Assembly: GCA_019112875.1 (NCBI GenBank)
Contig: DXIO01000107.1
Span: 1-48,745, forward strand
Reading direction: 5' to 3'
From: Candidatus Aquabacterium excrementipullorum
GTDB lineage: Bacteria; Pseudomonadota; Gammaproteobacteria; Burkholderiales; Burkholderiaceae_C
Length of the DNA stretch: 48,745 nucleotides
Shown piece by piece: positions 22,599 to 31,138 of this stretch. The notes under the pieces were generated by a model, which was not told the origin of the DNA, did not search any database, and saw nothing but the letters and a program-made list of their open reading frames with translations. The position numbers and the translations under genes were made by a program. How positions within the stretch are numbered: position 1 is the first letter of the stretch; the number at the start of each line of letters is the position of its first letter.

Positions 22599-23285
22599 AT
22601 GGTTCGACTCGCCAAATTTAACGACGACACCTTCGTGCAGGCCGCCATCGAGGTGGCCGCCACCTGCGGCGTGGGCGCCGTCTCCATGGCTGCCATCGCC
22701 AGCAAGGCGGGCGCGCCCATGGGCTCGGTCTACCATCGCTTCGGTTCGCGCAGCGAGGTGCTGGCGCGGGCCTGGCTGCAGGCCAAGGCGGGCCTGCGTC
22801 AGGTGGTGGCAGCCCATTGGCAGGCGGGCCGTACCTGGCCGGCCGTGCAGGCCCTGCTGGGCTGGTGCCGGCAACATCCCTTGCACGCACGCTTCCTGAT
22901 GCAGTGCGAAGACCATCCGCCCATCGACGAGGCCTTGGCCGAGCCCTGGCGCCAGCGCCTGGAAGATGAACAGCTGGCGCTGGACCAGGCCTTCGCCCAG
23001 GCCGTGCAGCGTTGTGCGCCCCATTGCCAGGGACAGGATGCCGCCACCCTGCTGCGCTTCGTGCTGCTGGACGCGCCCTTGGCGCTGGTGCGCCCGGCCC
23101 TGTTGCAAGGGGGCGCCATCCCTGCGGGGGCCGAAGCCCTGCTGCGAACCTCGCACGTGGCGCTGTGCCCCTGGTGGTCGCTCGCCGAGGCTGAGGCCTC
23201 GCCTGACACCGCCGAATCCTCGGCCCACCTGATGACTTTGCCCGCCGTGGCCGGCACCGCCGCCATCGCCCCGTTAGCCCACTGA
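22599..23285 (+). CDS. TetR-family transcriptional regulator
   Basis: One-component repressor of 228 residues. The N terminus carries the TetR helix-turn-helix (about 26-55; SMAAIASKAGAPMGSVYHRF). The variable C-terminal ligand domain is helical, ending in an unstructured Ala-rich tail. No ribosome-binding site precedes the ATG, and the predicted promoter places the transcript start at or within a few bases of it. It is divergent from imuA with a 123-bp shared intergenic region and lies 24 bp before map, but no obvious effector or target is adjacent apart from itself. Confidence 0.88.
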   Translation: MVRLAKFNDDTFVQAAIEVAATCGVGAVSMAAIASKAGAPMGSVYHRFGSRSEVLARAWLQAKAGLRQVVAAHWQAGRTWPAVQALLGWCRQHPLHARFLMQCEDHPPIDEALAEPWRQRLEDEQLALDQAFAQAVQRCAPHCQGQDAATLLRFVLLDAPLALVRPALLQGGAIPAGAEALLRTSHVALCPWWSLAEAEASPDTAESSAHLMTLPAVAGTAAIAPLAH

Positions 23286-23309
23286 CCTGTTTGTTCCCCT
23301 GCGACGTCC

Positions 23310-24110
23310 ATGCGCCATTCCACCCAACAAGAAGCCGGCCGCCCGATTCCTCTGCACGACGAGGATGAGTTCGCCGCGATGCGCCGCGCCGGCCGCATCG
23401 CCGCCGACACGCTCGATTTCATCGCGCCGCACGTGCGCCCCGGCGTCACCACGGCCGAGCTCGACCGCCTGTGCGAGGCCTTCATGCGCGAGGCTGGCAG
23501 CATCCCGGCCACCATCGACTACAAGGGCTACAAGCACGCCACCTGCATCTCGGTGAACCACGTGGTCACGCATGGCATCCCGTCCGAGGCCAAGGTGCTC
23601 AAGGTCGGTGACATCGTCAACATCGACGTCACGCCCAAGCTCGATGGCTGGCATGGCGATTCCAGCCGCACCTTCACGGTGGGCAAGGTCTCCATCCTGG
23701 CGCAACGTCTGGTGGACACCACCTACGCGGCCATGATGACGGGCATCGCCGAGGTCAAACCCGGTGCGCGCCTGGGCGATGTGGGGGCGGCCATCGAAGC
23801 CCTGGCGCGCGAAGCCGGCTTCTCGTCGGTGCGCGATTTCTGCGGGCACGGCACGGGCAAGGTCTTCCACGACGCACCGCAGGTGCTGCACTACGGCCAG
23901 CGCGGCACGGGCATCGTGCTCGAGCCGGGCATGATCTTCACGATCGAGCCCATGCTGAATGGCGGCAAGCCCGATGTGAAAGTGCTGGGCGATGGCTGGA
24001 CCACGGTCACCAAGGACCATTCCCTGTCGGCCCAGTTCGAGCACACCGTGGGCGTGACGGAGACCGGCGTCGAGATCTTCACCTGGCCGGGCGGCAGCAA
24101 GCGGGGCTGA
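23310..24110 (+). CDS. map: Type I methionine aminopeptidase
   Basis: Removes the initiator methionine from nascent proteins. The 266-residue enzyme has all five metal ligands: Asp106, Asp117, His180, Glu213 and Glu244, plus the conserved His88 (VNHVVTHGIP). Length and the GWHGDSSRTF and CGHGTGKVFH motifs are those of bacterial type Ia. An essential map is usually next to rpsB; this copy is beside a TetR gene, so it may be a second, paralogous copy, which the window cannot decide. Confidence 0.95.
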   Translation: MRHSTQQEAGRPIPLHDEDEFAAMRRAGRIAADTLDFIAPHVRPGVTTAELDRLCEAFMREAGSIPATIDYKGYKHATCISVNHVVTHGIPSEAKVLKVGDIVNIDVTPKLDGWHGDSSRTFTVGKVSILAQRLVDTTYAAMMTGIAEVKPGARLGDVGAAIEALAREAGFSSVRDFCGHGTGKVFHDAPQVLHYGQRGTGIVLEPGMIFTIEPMLNGGKPDVKVLGDGWTTVTKDHSLSAQFEHTVGVTETGVEIFTWPGGSKRG

Positions 24111-24131
24111 TCAGCCCCCCTCATGCGCGGT

Positions 24132-26645
24132 TCAGTCCGCGAACAGGGCCAGGGTGGCGGGTGGCGGCGCCGTCTCGCTGACCAACTGGTACAGACCGTT
24201 GATCGCATGGCGCACGTCCACCTCGTCGATGCGGCCGTGCAGGTTCAGCAGGTGGATGTCGAAGCGGCCATGTTCGGCCACCTGCGCGATGATGCGTCCG
24301 CGGATCACGCCCTGCAGCGGCGTCATCTGCGGCCCCAGGCGCTTGAGCGCCGGCACCAGGGCGGCCCAGTCCTCGGGCGCGGCCAGCAAGGTCGCTGATG
24401 GCAGCTCGGCTTCATCGGGCAGGTGCCACGCCGCGGGCCGCATGAAGGCCGCCTGCAGGCCGCCCGAGACACGCAGGTGGGTTTCCAGGCGGCACAGCGG
24501 CAGGTCCAGCAGTTCGCCAGTACGCCAGTGCTCGGCCAGGTCCCACACGAAAGCCATCTGGGGCGCCTCGGTCAGCGGGAGGGACAGCGACGCAGGCAGT
24601 CCGAGTTGCGCTTCGGCGATGGCGATCAATGCCAGCAGGTCGGGCGGGCCCGGGCGGCGCGCGAAGGGCGCGCGCAACGCGGCCTGAGACAAGGGTCGCG
24701 CCTGTGCGTCGGCCTGGGCCAGCGCGGCCTGCGCGATGTCCAGCACCTGGCGCCAGTCCACGCGCGCCTGGCGCAGGCACAGTCCGATCGCATAGACCGC
24801 CGCTTGCGGCGAGATGCCTGCCAGGGCCGCAGCCTTGTCCGCCAGGGCCTGGTCGTCACCGGTGGGCGGCGAGGCCAGCCGGCTGCGCAGGCTGTCGAGC
24901 AGGCGCGCCTGCGGGGCCTGCAAGGCGGGCAGCAAGGCATGAGGCCAGCTTGCGATGGACGCTTCGGCCAGACGCAGGCGGACACGGCCCTCGCCCGGCG
25001 CGCGCGGTGTGTCGCGCACATCGCAGTCTACGAAGACCTGGGTGCTCTGCCCATCGGCCACGTGCACCGGGATCTCCACGCAGCGCGCGTCGGGCGCCAG
25101 GCTCTCGCGCCATGACAGCCAGTAGCCTCCTGCGCCCGGGCTGGCCTGCCAGAAGCGCCAGCCGCAGGGCTCGTCCTGCGCATCGTGGTCGAAAGCCTGC
25201 TCGTGGTGCCGTTCGTCGCGCAGTGTCAGGTGTTTCATCGCGAGATCGAGGTCGGCGTCCACGTGGCCTGGCGCATGCTGCGATGCGCGCACGAACACCA
25301 GCAACTGCCCCGGCGTGCCGACACCGCCCTGGCTCAGGCGGCATTGCTGGGTCAGGTGATCCGCGGGGCCCGACTGGTATTCGTGCGTGGTGGCCGTGTC
25401 GGGCAGGGGCACGGGGCTCGAGAAATGAAGGCGCTGCGGGCAACGCACCTGCACCGGATCGCTCAGTACCTGGAACGCCTCTTCCAGCAGGGCATCGCCC
25501 AGGCGGAAGCGCGCGGTGTAGCGGCCGGCCTGCAGCTTCACGGCCAGCGCACCCACGCCGGCGGCCACCGTGTGCAGGTGCTTGTCGAGCACCTCGATGG
25601 TGGCGAGCTCGTCCTGCGCCTCGATGTGCACGTCGCAATGACGCAAGGCCGCCGGGGGGCGGGCGGTGGTGCGGGGCGGCAACCCCCTGGCCGGCGCGGT
25701 GCCGAACGACAGTTCGTCTTCCAGGGCCCGGCCGCCTGCGCGCATCGCCGTGCGCCCCACGGGTGGTATCAGAGGGTCGGCGTTCTTCGCTGGGTGTGGC
25801 GCTATCGTGATCAGGTCGCGCAGCGGGTCCGCCTTGCGGTAGAAGCGGATGTCCTGCGAGGGCAGGTCGATGGGCGGCACGTTGCCGGTCTTGTCCTGCA
25901 GGCCGCTGTCCTTCCAGAGGCGCAGCACGCGGCGGCGCACGGTGTCGCTGGTGACCCAGCCTTCGTCGTCGGCCTCGGCGCTGGCCAGGGCCTCGCACCA
26001 GATCCGCGAGAAATTGCCACGCACCGGGCCGTCGAGCGTGGGCGCGTCCTCGTAGGCGGCCTGGCCGCGCGGCGCACCGAAGGCCTGGAACACCCGCACC
26101 TGGTTGGACAGGTTGCGCGCCGGTGGGGTCCAGGTCGGGTTCATCACCTCCTTGGTGAAGAAGAAGTCCTGGCAGCAGTCCATCACCAGCACGATCTCGT
26201 CGAACAGGCCCGCATCGGCCATGCGCGTGGCATAACGTGGCGCGGCGATGTGCACCGCATCGAAGGACTGCGCTTCGGCGGTGAACAGCGCGGGGTCGTT
26301 CTTGATGGCGCCGGCGGTGAAGCCATGGCCGGCCAGGAAGAGATAGAGCCTGCGGCCGGCGCGGGCCTTGAACTGGCGCTGTGCATCGAGCGTGATGCGG
26401 TCCAGTGCGCGGTGGAAGTCCTTGACCGCCGGGCGTTCGTCGTAGGGGTCGGGCGGGGCGGGGTAATCGCTCGACAGGATGCAGGCCACCTGCGTCTCGG
26501 GCACCGCACCGCCCTGCGCGGACACCAGCCAGGCCTTGAAGGCCAGGGCATCGTTTTCCGGGCCATGCAGGGGCGTGAGGCCGGGGTAGCGGTTCACCGC
26601 CAGCAGGATGGCGTGGTCATCGGTGTTCAGGACGGCAGACGGCAT
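24132..26645 (-). CDS. Caspase-like (peptidase C14) domain protein with an unrecognised C-terminal region
   Basis: Large 837-residue protein whose first 270 residues look like a prokaryotic caspase/metacaspase. ILLAVNRYPGLTPLHGPENDA (13 onward) is the first strand and helix. The catalytic His107 lies in LYLFLAGHGF, and the nucleophile is Cys158 (or Cys157) in LVMDCCQDFF. The usual HSG after the Cys is replaced by QDF. The remaining 560 residues are Ala/Leu/Pro-rich with predicted beta-rich (about 340-410, 440-560) and helical (about 580-720) parts that I do not recognise. No signal peptide or membrane segment is visible, so it is probably cytoplasmic. TGAGG lies 5 bases before the ATG. It follows the hydrolase gene after 7 bp, so the pair is likely one operon. 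Substrate and role are unknown. Confidence 0.82.
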   Translation of the reverse strand: MPSAVLNTDDHAILLAVNRYPGLTPLHGPENDALAFKAWLVSAQGGAVPETQVACILSSDYPAPPDPYDERPAVKDFHRALDRITLDAQRQFKARAGRRLYLFLAGHGFTAGAIKNDPALFTAEAQSFDAVHIAAPRYATRMADAGLFDEIVLVMDCCQDFFFTKEVMNPTWTPPARNLSNQVRVFQAFGAPRGQAAYEDAPTLDGPVRGNFSRIWCEALASAEADDEGWVTSDTVRRRVLRLWKDSGLQDKTGNVPPIDLPSQDIRFYRKADPLRDLITIAPHPAKNADPLIPPVGRTAMRAGGRALEDELSFGTAPARGLPPRTTARPPAALRHCDVHIEAQDELATIEVLDKHLHTVAAGVGALAVKLQAGRYTARFRLGDALLEEAFQVLSDPVQVRCPQRLHFSSPVPLPDTATTHEYQSGPADHLTQQCRLSQGGVGTPGQLLVFVRASQHAPGHVDADLDLAMKHLTLRDERHHEQAFDHDAQDEPCGWRFWQASPGAGGYWLSWRESLAPDARCVEIPVHVADGQSTQVFVDCDVRDTPRAPGEGRVRLRLAEASIASWPHALLPALQAPQARLLDSLRSRLASPPTGDDQALADKAAALAGISPQAAVYAIGLCLRQARVDWRQVLDIAQAALAQADAQARPLSQAALRAPFARRPGPPDLLALIAIAEAQLGLPASLSLPLTEAPQMAFVWDLAEHWRTGELLDLPLCRLETHLRVSGGLQAAFMRPAAWHLPDEAELPSATLLAAPEDWAALVPALKRLGPQMTPLQGVIRGRIIAQVAEHGRFDIHLLNLHGRIDEVDVRHAINGLYQLVSETAPPPATLALFAD

Positions 26646-26652
26646 GCTGGCC

Positions 26653-28233
26653 TCACTGCGCCTGGCTCAGGCAATGCTGCAGTGACTGCAGGGTCGGGTC
26701 GTCGTTGTCGAAGCTGCCGTGGTCGATGCTGTGGCATTGCTGGCCGGCCTGCGCGCCATCGGCGGTGCGCGACCACACCAGCCGGCCGGGCTCGGCGTCC
26801 AGCCACCGGCGTGTGCGCGCCACCGCCGGAAAGCCTGCGTCGTCAAACACCGAGGCCAGCCGGTAGAAGCGCTCCATGCCCAGCAGCGGCGTGTCGGCGG
26901 TGTCCTCCTCGGTGCCGTCGGCGCCCGGCTGCGTCTCCAGGATGCCCGAGACCAGGTACAGCAGCGACGAGGGGTAGATGAAGCGGCGCCAGTCGCGCTG
27001 GCCATCGGCCAGCTCGCCGTCCTCGCCCCACACCTGGTCGGCGCGCTCCAGCTCGTCCGTCATCGCGAACATGCGAAAGCGCTTCACGGCGGCCCAGTGC
27101 GTGCGCAAGGTCTCGTCGAACAGCGTGTAGGTGATGGCCGGCGCCAGGAAGAGCACCTGCACCGGCACCTGGGCCAACGGTGTGCCGGCGCAGGCCTTGA
27201 GCCACTGCGCGATGTAGATGGCGCCCGTGCTGTGCCCGATCAGGCTGATGCGCCTGAGCGTGCGGCCGGCCTGCGCCTGCTGGTTGAGCGCCTGGATCAG
27301 GGCCGTCCCGGCGTAGCGCGTGGCGTCAGGCAGGAAGGCGTCGGCCGTGTCCTGCTTCATGCGGTTCCATTGCAGGGCCTGCCCCCACTGGTTCAGGCCG
27401 GAGCCGCCCACCTTGATCTCGCGGGTGATCTCTTCGAGCACGGTGGCGTACAGCCCGTGGTCACGTGCCTGCGCATAGCGCGCCAGCACGCGGCGCAGGC
27501 AACTGACGACGAAGACAGCCACCTTGAACCAGGCGATGAACCCCCGCTGGCCGGGCCGGCTGGAAAATTCGTGGCTCAGGATGTCGGCCACCGGCGTGTC
27601 GCGCTCGGCCACCACGCTCAGGCCGGCGGCGAAGCTGGAGCGGGTCTGGGGCGGCACGCCCGGCAGCCCGGCCAGTGCAGCGCGCAGCTCCGGGTCGTTT
27701 TCCAGATCGGCCTGGATCTCGGCTTCGTCGATCCGGCTGGCGCTGCTGCGCGCCTGCTGTTCGCTGACCAGTGGCCGCTCGTCGCGGTAAGGCACGGTGG
27801 CGGGCGAGGGGGCGGCCCAGAAGCGGTCGACGGCCTCGCGCACCTTGCGTGGGTCCACCGCGGCCGGCGCGATCGAGCGCGCCTCGGAGACCGAGCCCAG
27901 GCGCTTGAGCGCGTGCTCCAGCACCTTGCGCAGCAGCTGCTTGACCACCGGTTCATCGGCCAGTTCGGCGAAGTTGTTGCGCAGGGTTTCGAAGAAGCCC
28001 GATTCCCAGACGAAGAACACGGGGTGCCCTGCGTCCTTGTACTGCGGCAGCAGGCGATCGGCCAGCGCCAGACCGGTGTCCTTGTTGACCAGTCCGCCGT
28101 GGAAATGCAGGATCAGGTGGCCGTCCTTGTGCGACAGCGCGGCATCGACCGCCGCAGCGATGTCCTGGGCCGACGTGTCCGTGCCCGCGCCAAACGCGCC
28201 GCCCCGGCTGTGGATGTAGTGCTTCTTGTCCAT
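26653..28233 (-). CDS. Alpha/beta-hydrolase (lipase-like) paired with the caspase-like gene
   Basis: 526-residue protein with an apparently intact alpha/beta-hydrolase catalytic set. LILHFHGGLVN (40-50) resembles the HGG oxyanion motif. The nucleophile elbow is GHSTG (333-337, Ser335) in ISLIGHSTGAIYIAQWL. Asp393 in MFAMTDE and His505 in HSIDHGSF are candidates for the rest of the triad. A variable insert of about 180 residues (90-275) includes a hydrophobic run (FKVAVFVVSCL, about 236-246) that could touch a membrane. No signal peptide is seen. The start is the ATG at 28233 after a G-rich ribosome-binding site. It is the first gene of the pair. Esterase or lipase activity is inferred; the substrate is unknown. 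Confidence 0.8.
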   Translation of the reverse strand: MDKKHYIHSRGGAFGAGTDTSAQDIAAAVDAALSHKDGHLILHFHGGLVNKDTGLALADRLLPQYKDAGHPVFFVWESGFFETLRNNFAELADEPVVKQLLRKVLEHALKRLGSVSEARSIAPAAVDPRKVREAVDRFWAAPSPATVPYRDERPLVSEQQARSSASRIDEAEIQADLENDPELRAALAGLPGVPPQTRSSFAAGLSVVAERDTPVADILSHEFSSRPGQRGFIAWFKVAVFVVSCLRRVLARYAQARDHGLYATVLEEITREIKVGGSGLNQWGQALQWNRMKQDTADAFLPDATRYAGTALIQALNQQAQAGRTLRRISLIGHSTGAIYIAQWLKACAGTPLAQVPVQVLFLAPAITYTLFDETLRTHWAAVKRFRMFAMTDELERADQVWGEDGELADGQRDWRRFIYPSSLLYLVSGILETQPGADGTEEDTADTPLLGMERFYRLASVFDDAGFPAVARTRRWLDAEPGRLVWSRTADGAQAGQQCHSIDHGSFDNDDPTLQSLQHCLSQAQ

Positions 28234-28414
28234 GGTGACCCCCTTTTTGCCATTGACCGGGCATCGTCGATCCGTTGAACGCAAAGCGCAAGGGTACGAA
28301 TCAGGGATTGCGAGGCATGGGCCGCTGTGTCACGACGTGCCCAGGGGTGGTTAGACTGCGTGAAAGGGCCCTGCCTGGACCGACCACGGCGCCCGATCCT
28401 GAGGAGAACTCACC

Positions 28415-29011
28415 ATGATCATCAAGCCCCTGGCATGCCGCCGGCCGGCCCTGGTTTGCGCCCTGGCGCTGAGCGTGGCCGGTGCGGCCTGGGCGGCCGC
28501 GGATGCGCCCACTTCAACCGTGTCGCCCCATACCAAGGGCCATGCGGACGCCAGGCAGGCGCGTCCTGCCCAGTCCAAGACCGCGGCCAGCGTCGAGGTG
28601 CAGGGCGCCTGGATCCGCGCCACCGTGCCCGGCCAGAGCGGTACCGGCGGTTTCATGGCCTTGCGCAGCACGCAAGGCCCGCTGGCACTGGTGGGGTTCA
28701 GCACGCCGGTGGCCGGCACGGCCGAACTGCACGAGATGGCGATGCAGGGCGAGGTGATGCGGATGCGCCCTGTGTCGGGCCTGGACTTGCCTGCGGGGCA
28801 GGTGGTCGAGCTCAAGCCTGGCGGGCACCACCTGATGCTGATGGACCTGAAGAAGCCCCTGGTGGCCGGCACCAGCGTGCCGCTGGTGCTCAAGCTCAAG
28901 ACGCCCGAGGGGCGAACGGTGGATCAGCGTGTGAACGTGCCGGTGCGGACCGCCGCCCCCCAGGCGCTGGCCACGCCGGCTGAAGCCCACGATCACGACC
29001 ACGCGCACTGA
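28415..29011 (+). CDS. Periplasmic copper chaperone, PCu(A)C family
   Basis: 198-residue exported protein, with a signal peptide ending near AWAAA (about 28). The PCu(A)C (DUF461) domain covers about 60-180 and has the copper-site pattern: ELHEM with following Met residues (MAMQGEVMRM), then GGHHLMLMDL. The C terminus ends in an additional His/Asp cluster (HDHDHAH) that may bind extra metal. In the family it delivers copper to cytochrome oxidase assembly. GAGGAGA precedes the ATG by 7 bases. It is divergent from the hydrolase/caspase pair and converges on lapB; no cytochrome gene is adjacent. Confidence 0.9.
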   Translation: MIIKPLACRRPALVCALALSVAGAAWAAADAPTSTVSPHTKGHADARQARPAQSKTAASVEVQGAWIRATVPGQSGTGGFMALRSTQGPLALVGFSTPVAGTAELHEMAMQGEVMRMRPVSGLDLPAGQVVELKPGGHHLMLMDLKKPLVAGTSVPLVLKLKTPEGRTVDQRVNVPVRTAAPQALATPAEAHDHDHAH

Positions 29012-29038
29012 CGCGCTGAGCCGCGATGGCCGCGCTGC

Positions 29039-30196
29039 TCACTGGTCTTCCAGGCGGCGCGGCGGGTAGGTGTCCCAGCCCTGGCAACCAGGGCACTGCC
29101 AGAAGTAATGCTGTCCCTCGAAGCCGCAGGCCGCGCAGCGGTAGCGCTGCATGGGCTTGGCGGCGGTGTGCAGGGCCTGCTGCAGGGATTCGATCTCTTG
29201 ATTGCTCAGTGACACGCCCGTGGCCAGACGCTCGCGGATCAGGCCTTGCGCGGCCGACAGCGAGGGCTGGTGCTGCAGATGGCTCAGCAAGCGTGTGCGG
29301 CGCTCGGCGCTGTCGTTCTGCAGGCTGTTGATGGCCTGCAGCACATCCACCGAGGGGTACTGGCCGTACAGCGCCTGCAGCTTGTGGCGCGCGTCGTCGG
29401 CCTTGTCGCATTGCAGGGCCGCCTTGGCGTAGTCGGCCGCCACCAGCGTGAAGGATTGCGGCTGCAGCGCCATCAGCTCGTCCCAGGCGGACAGGGCTTC
29501 AGCGTGCTGACCCTTGCGGGCGTGGCGCTGGCCTTGCAGCACCAAGGGCCGGGCAGCCTGGGGTGCGGCCTCGCGGGCACGGCGCAGGGCCTGATCGGCC
29601 TCGTCGGTATGGCCACGTGAATCAGCCTCCAGCGCGATCTCGCACCAGTGGTGCGCCATGCGCGGCGCGAACGAGCCGGTGCCGGCCGCTTCCAGCTGGC
29701 GGGCCACCTCGATGGCGGGGTGCCAGTCACGTGAGCGCTCGTACAGCGTCAGCAGGGCCAGGCGGGCGTCGGTACCGAAGGCCGTGCCTTCGAGGGCCTT
29801 GAAGGCCTCTTCGGCGCGGTCGAACAGGCCAGCCTTCATGAAGTCATGCGCCAGGGCGTTCTGGGCCTTCTCGCGCTCTTCTCGCTTGAGATCGCCCCGG
29901 GCCAGCAGGTGCTGGTGCACGCGGATGGCGCGCTCGTACTCGCCACGGCGGCGGAACAGGTTGCCTAAAGCGAAGTGCAGGTCAGACGTGTCCGGATCGT
30001 GCTGCACCGCCTCGATGAAGGCGTCGATGGCCTTGTCCTGTTGTTCGTTGAGCAGCAGGTTCAGGCCCTTGAAGTAGGCCTGAGGCGTGGCGCTCTCTTC
30101 GCGGCGCATCTGCCGCAGATCCAGGCGCGAGGCCAGCCAGCCCAGCAGGAAGGCGCCGGGCAGGGCCAGCAGCAGCCATTGCAGATCGAATTCCAT
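29039..30196 (-). CDS. lapB: Lipopolysaccharide assembly protein LapB (YciM)
   Basis: Inner-membrane-anchored TPR protein that with FtsH controls LpxC and so the rate of lipopolysaccharide synthesis. The 385-residue product has one N-terminal helix (LLLALPGAFLLGWLAS), about nine TPR-like repeats, and a C-terminal rubredoxin-type zinc site (YRCAACGF then QCPGCQGW). It follows lapA after 35 bp, in the order ihfB-lapA-lapB common in proteobacteria. Confidence 0.94.
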   Translation of the reverse strand: MEFDLQWLLLALPGAFLLGWLASRLDLRQMRREESATPQAYFKGLNLLLNEQQDKAIDAFIEAVQHDPDTSDLHFALGNLFRRRGEYERAIRVHQHLLARGDLKREEREKAQNALAHDFMKAGLFDRAEEAFKALEGTAFGTDARLALLTLYERSRDWHPAIEVARQLEAAGTGSFAPRMAHHWCEIALEADSRGHTDEADQALRRAREAAPQAARPLVLQGQRHARKGQHAEALSAWDELMALQPQSFTLVAADYAKAALQCDKADDARHKLQALYGQYPSVDVLQAINSLQNDSAERRTRLLSHLQHQPSLSAAQGLIRERLATGVSLSNQEIESLQQALHTAAKPMQRYRCAACGFEGQHYFWQCPGCQGWDTYPPRRLEDQ

Positions 30197-30231
30197 CGTG
30201 ATGGCGTGTCAGCAGAAAAGGGTCGGCGGGA

Positions 30232-30585
30232 TCAGCGACCCTGCTTGCGGGGCGCGGGCATGTCGGGCGGGTGGGGCAACTGCGAGGGCACGGCGCCGGC
30301 CGTGTCCGGGGCAGCGCCCTGGGTGTCCTCGGCCGTGGGGGCCTGCTCGGCGATCAGGTGCAGGCGCTTGCGCGCATCACGGCGGTGGCGCCACCAGCTG
30401 GGCACCATGGCCACGACGCCGACCGAACACCCCAGGCCGAACACGGCCAGCATGACGAACACCATGGGCGCCTGCCAGCTGTAGCCGAAGAAGCCACGCA
30501 CGTCGACCGTGTGCTGGTTCTTCAGGGCGAAGGCGAACAGCACGAAGAACAGAAAGGCACGCCACAGCCAGGTCAGTGCACGCAT
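30232..30585 (-). CDS. lapA: Lipopolysaccharide assembly protein LapA (DUF1049)
   Basis: Small inner-membrane protein of 117 residues with two transmembrane segments (about 6-20 and 38-60) and a Pro/Ala-rich cytoplasmic tail. The central Q/KNQHTVDVRGFFG turn is typical of the family. The ATG at 30585 has TGAGGA about 9 bases upstream; the longer frame has no similarity. It stands 28 bp after ihfB. Confidence 0.88.
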   Translation of the reverse strand: MRALTWLWRAFLFFVLFAFALKNQHTVDVRGFFGYSWQAPMVFVMLAVFGLGCSVGVVAMVPSWWRHRRDARKRLHLIAEQAPTAEDTQGAAPDTAGAVPSQLPHPPDMPAPRKQGR

Positions 30586-30613
30586 GGATGTCGATTCCTC
30601 AGGGAAGCTTTGT

Positions 30614-30964
30614 TCAGCGCTGAGCCTGATTGTCCACCATCGCGCCGCTGTCGGCGTCTTCCACTGTGGCGTTGTTGCCAGGGGTGCGGGCATCCACCGA
30701 TTCGCGCAGGGCCTTGCCCGGCTTGAAGTGGGGCACGAGCTTCTCGGGGATCAGCACCTGCTCGCCCGAGCGCGGGTTGCGGCCCATGCGGGGCGGACGG
30801 CGGTTGATCGAGAAACTGCCGAAGCCGCGCAGCTCGATGCGGTGCCCCTTGGCCAGGGCCTCCGACATGGCGTCCAGGATGGTCTTGACGGCGAACTCGG
30901 CGTCGCGTTGCGTGAGCTGGCCGAAGCGCTCGGCCAGCTTGGCCACCAGGTCGGATCGGGTCAT
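30614..30964 (-). CDS. ihfB: Integration host factor subunit beta
   Basis: DNA-bending nucleoid protein, one half of IHF. The 116-residue product has the IhfB core [23 protein letters not shown] and the DNA-contacting arm [28 protein letters not shown] nonconserved acidic tail of about 20 residues extends past the usual end at about 95. It lies downstream of rpsA as in most proteobacteria. Confidence 0.96.
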   Translation of the reverse strand: MTRSDLVAKLAERFGQLTQRDAEFAVKTILDAMSEALAKGHRIELRGFGSFSINRRPPRMGRNPRSGEQVLIPEKLVPHFKPGKALRESVDARTPGNNATVEDADSGAMVDNQAQR

Positions 30965-31096
30965 GGGTGATGAAGCACAACGGATTCAGGGGCTGTGATG
31001 AAGCGGCCGTGGCGGGCCACTTCATCACAGCCCCCAGGGGGCGAGCCAGCCAGGCCTGCGTGATGCAGGCTTGAGCCGGAACGGTCTCTGGGAGCT

Positions 31097-31123
31097 GCCG
31101 GCAAGCCCGAAGGCTTGGCCGGC
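31097..31123 (-). other. UUCG-capped hairpin between rpsA and ihfB
   Basis: On the minus strand GCCGGC-C-AAGCC / GGCTT-GCCGGC closes a TTCG tetraloop (stem of 11 bp with one bulged base). It begins 16 bases past the rpsA stop. No T run follows, so it is not a classic terminator; a processing or RNA-stability element that tunes rpsA over ihfB is more likely. Confidence 0.6.
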
Positions 31124-31138
31124 GTCAACAGCTGAGGA

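Noticed and set aside
24132..28233. A known named defence system such as CBASS or a caspase-gasdermin pair
   Set aside because: No cyclase, sensor or gasdermin-like gene is seen. The partner is an alpha/beta-hydrolase, so a named system cannot be assigned.
31054..31070. GCCTGC/GCAGGC hairpin near rpsA as a terminator
   Set aside because: The stem is only six bp and lacks a T run on either strand.
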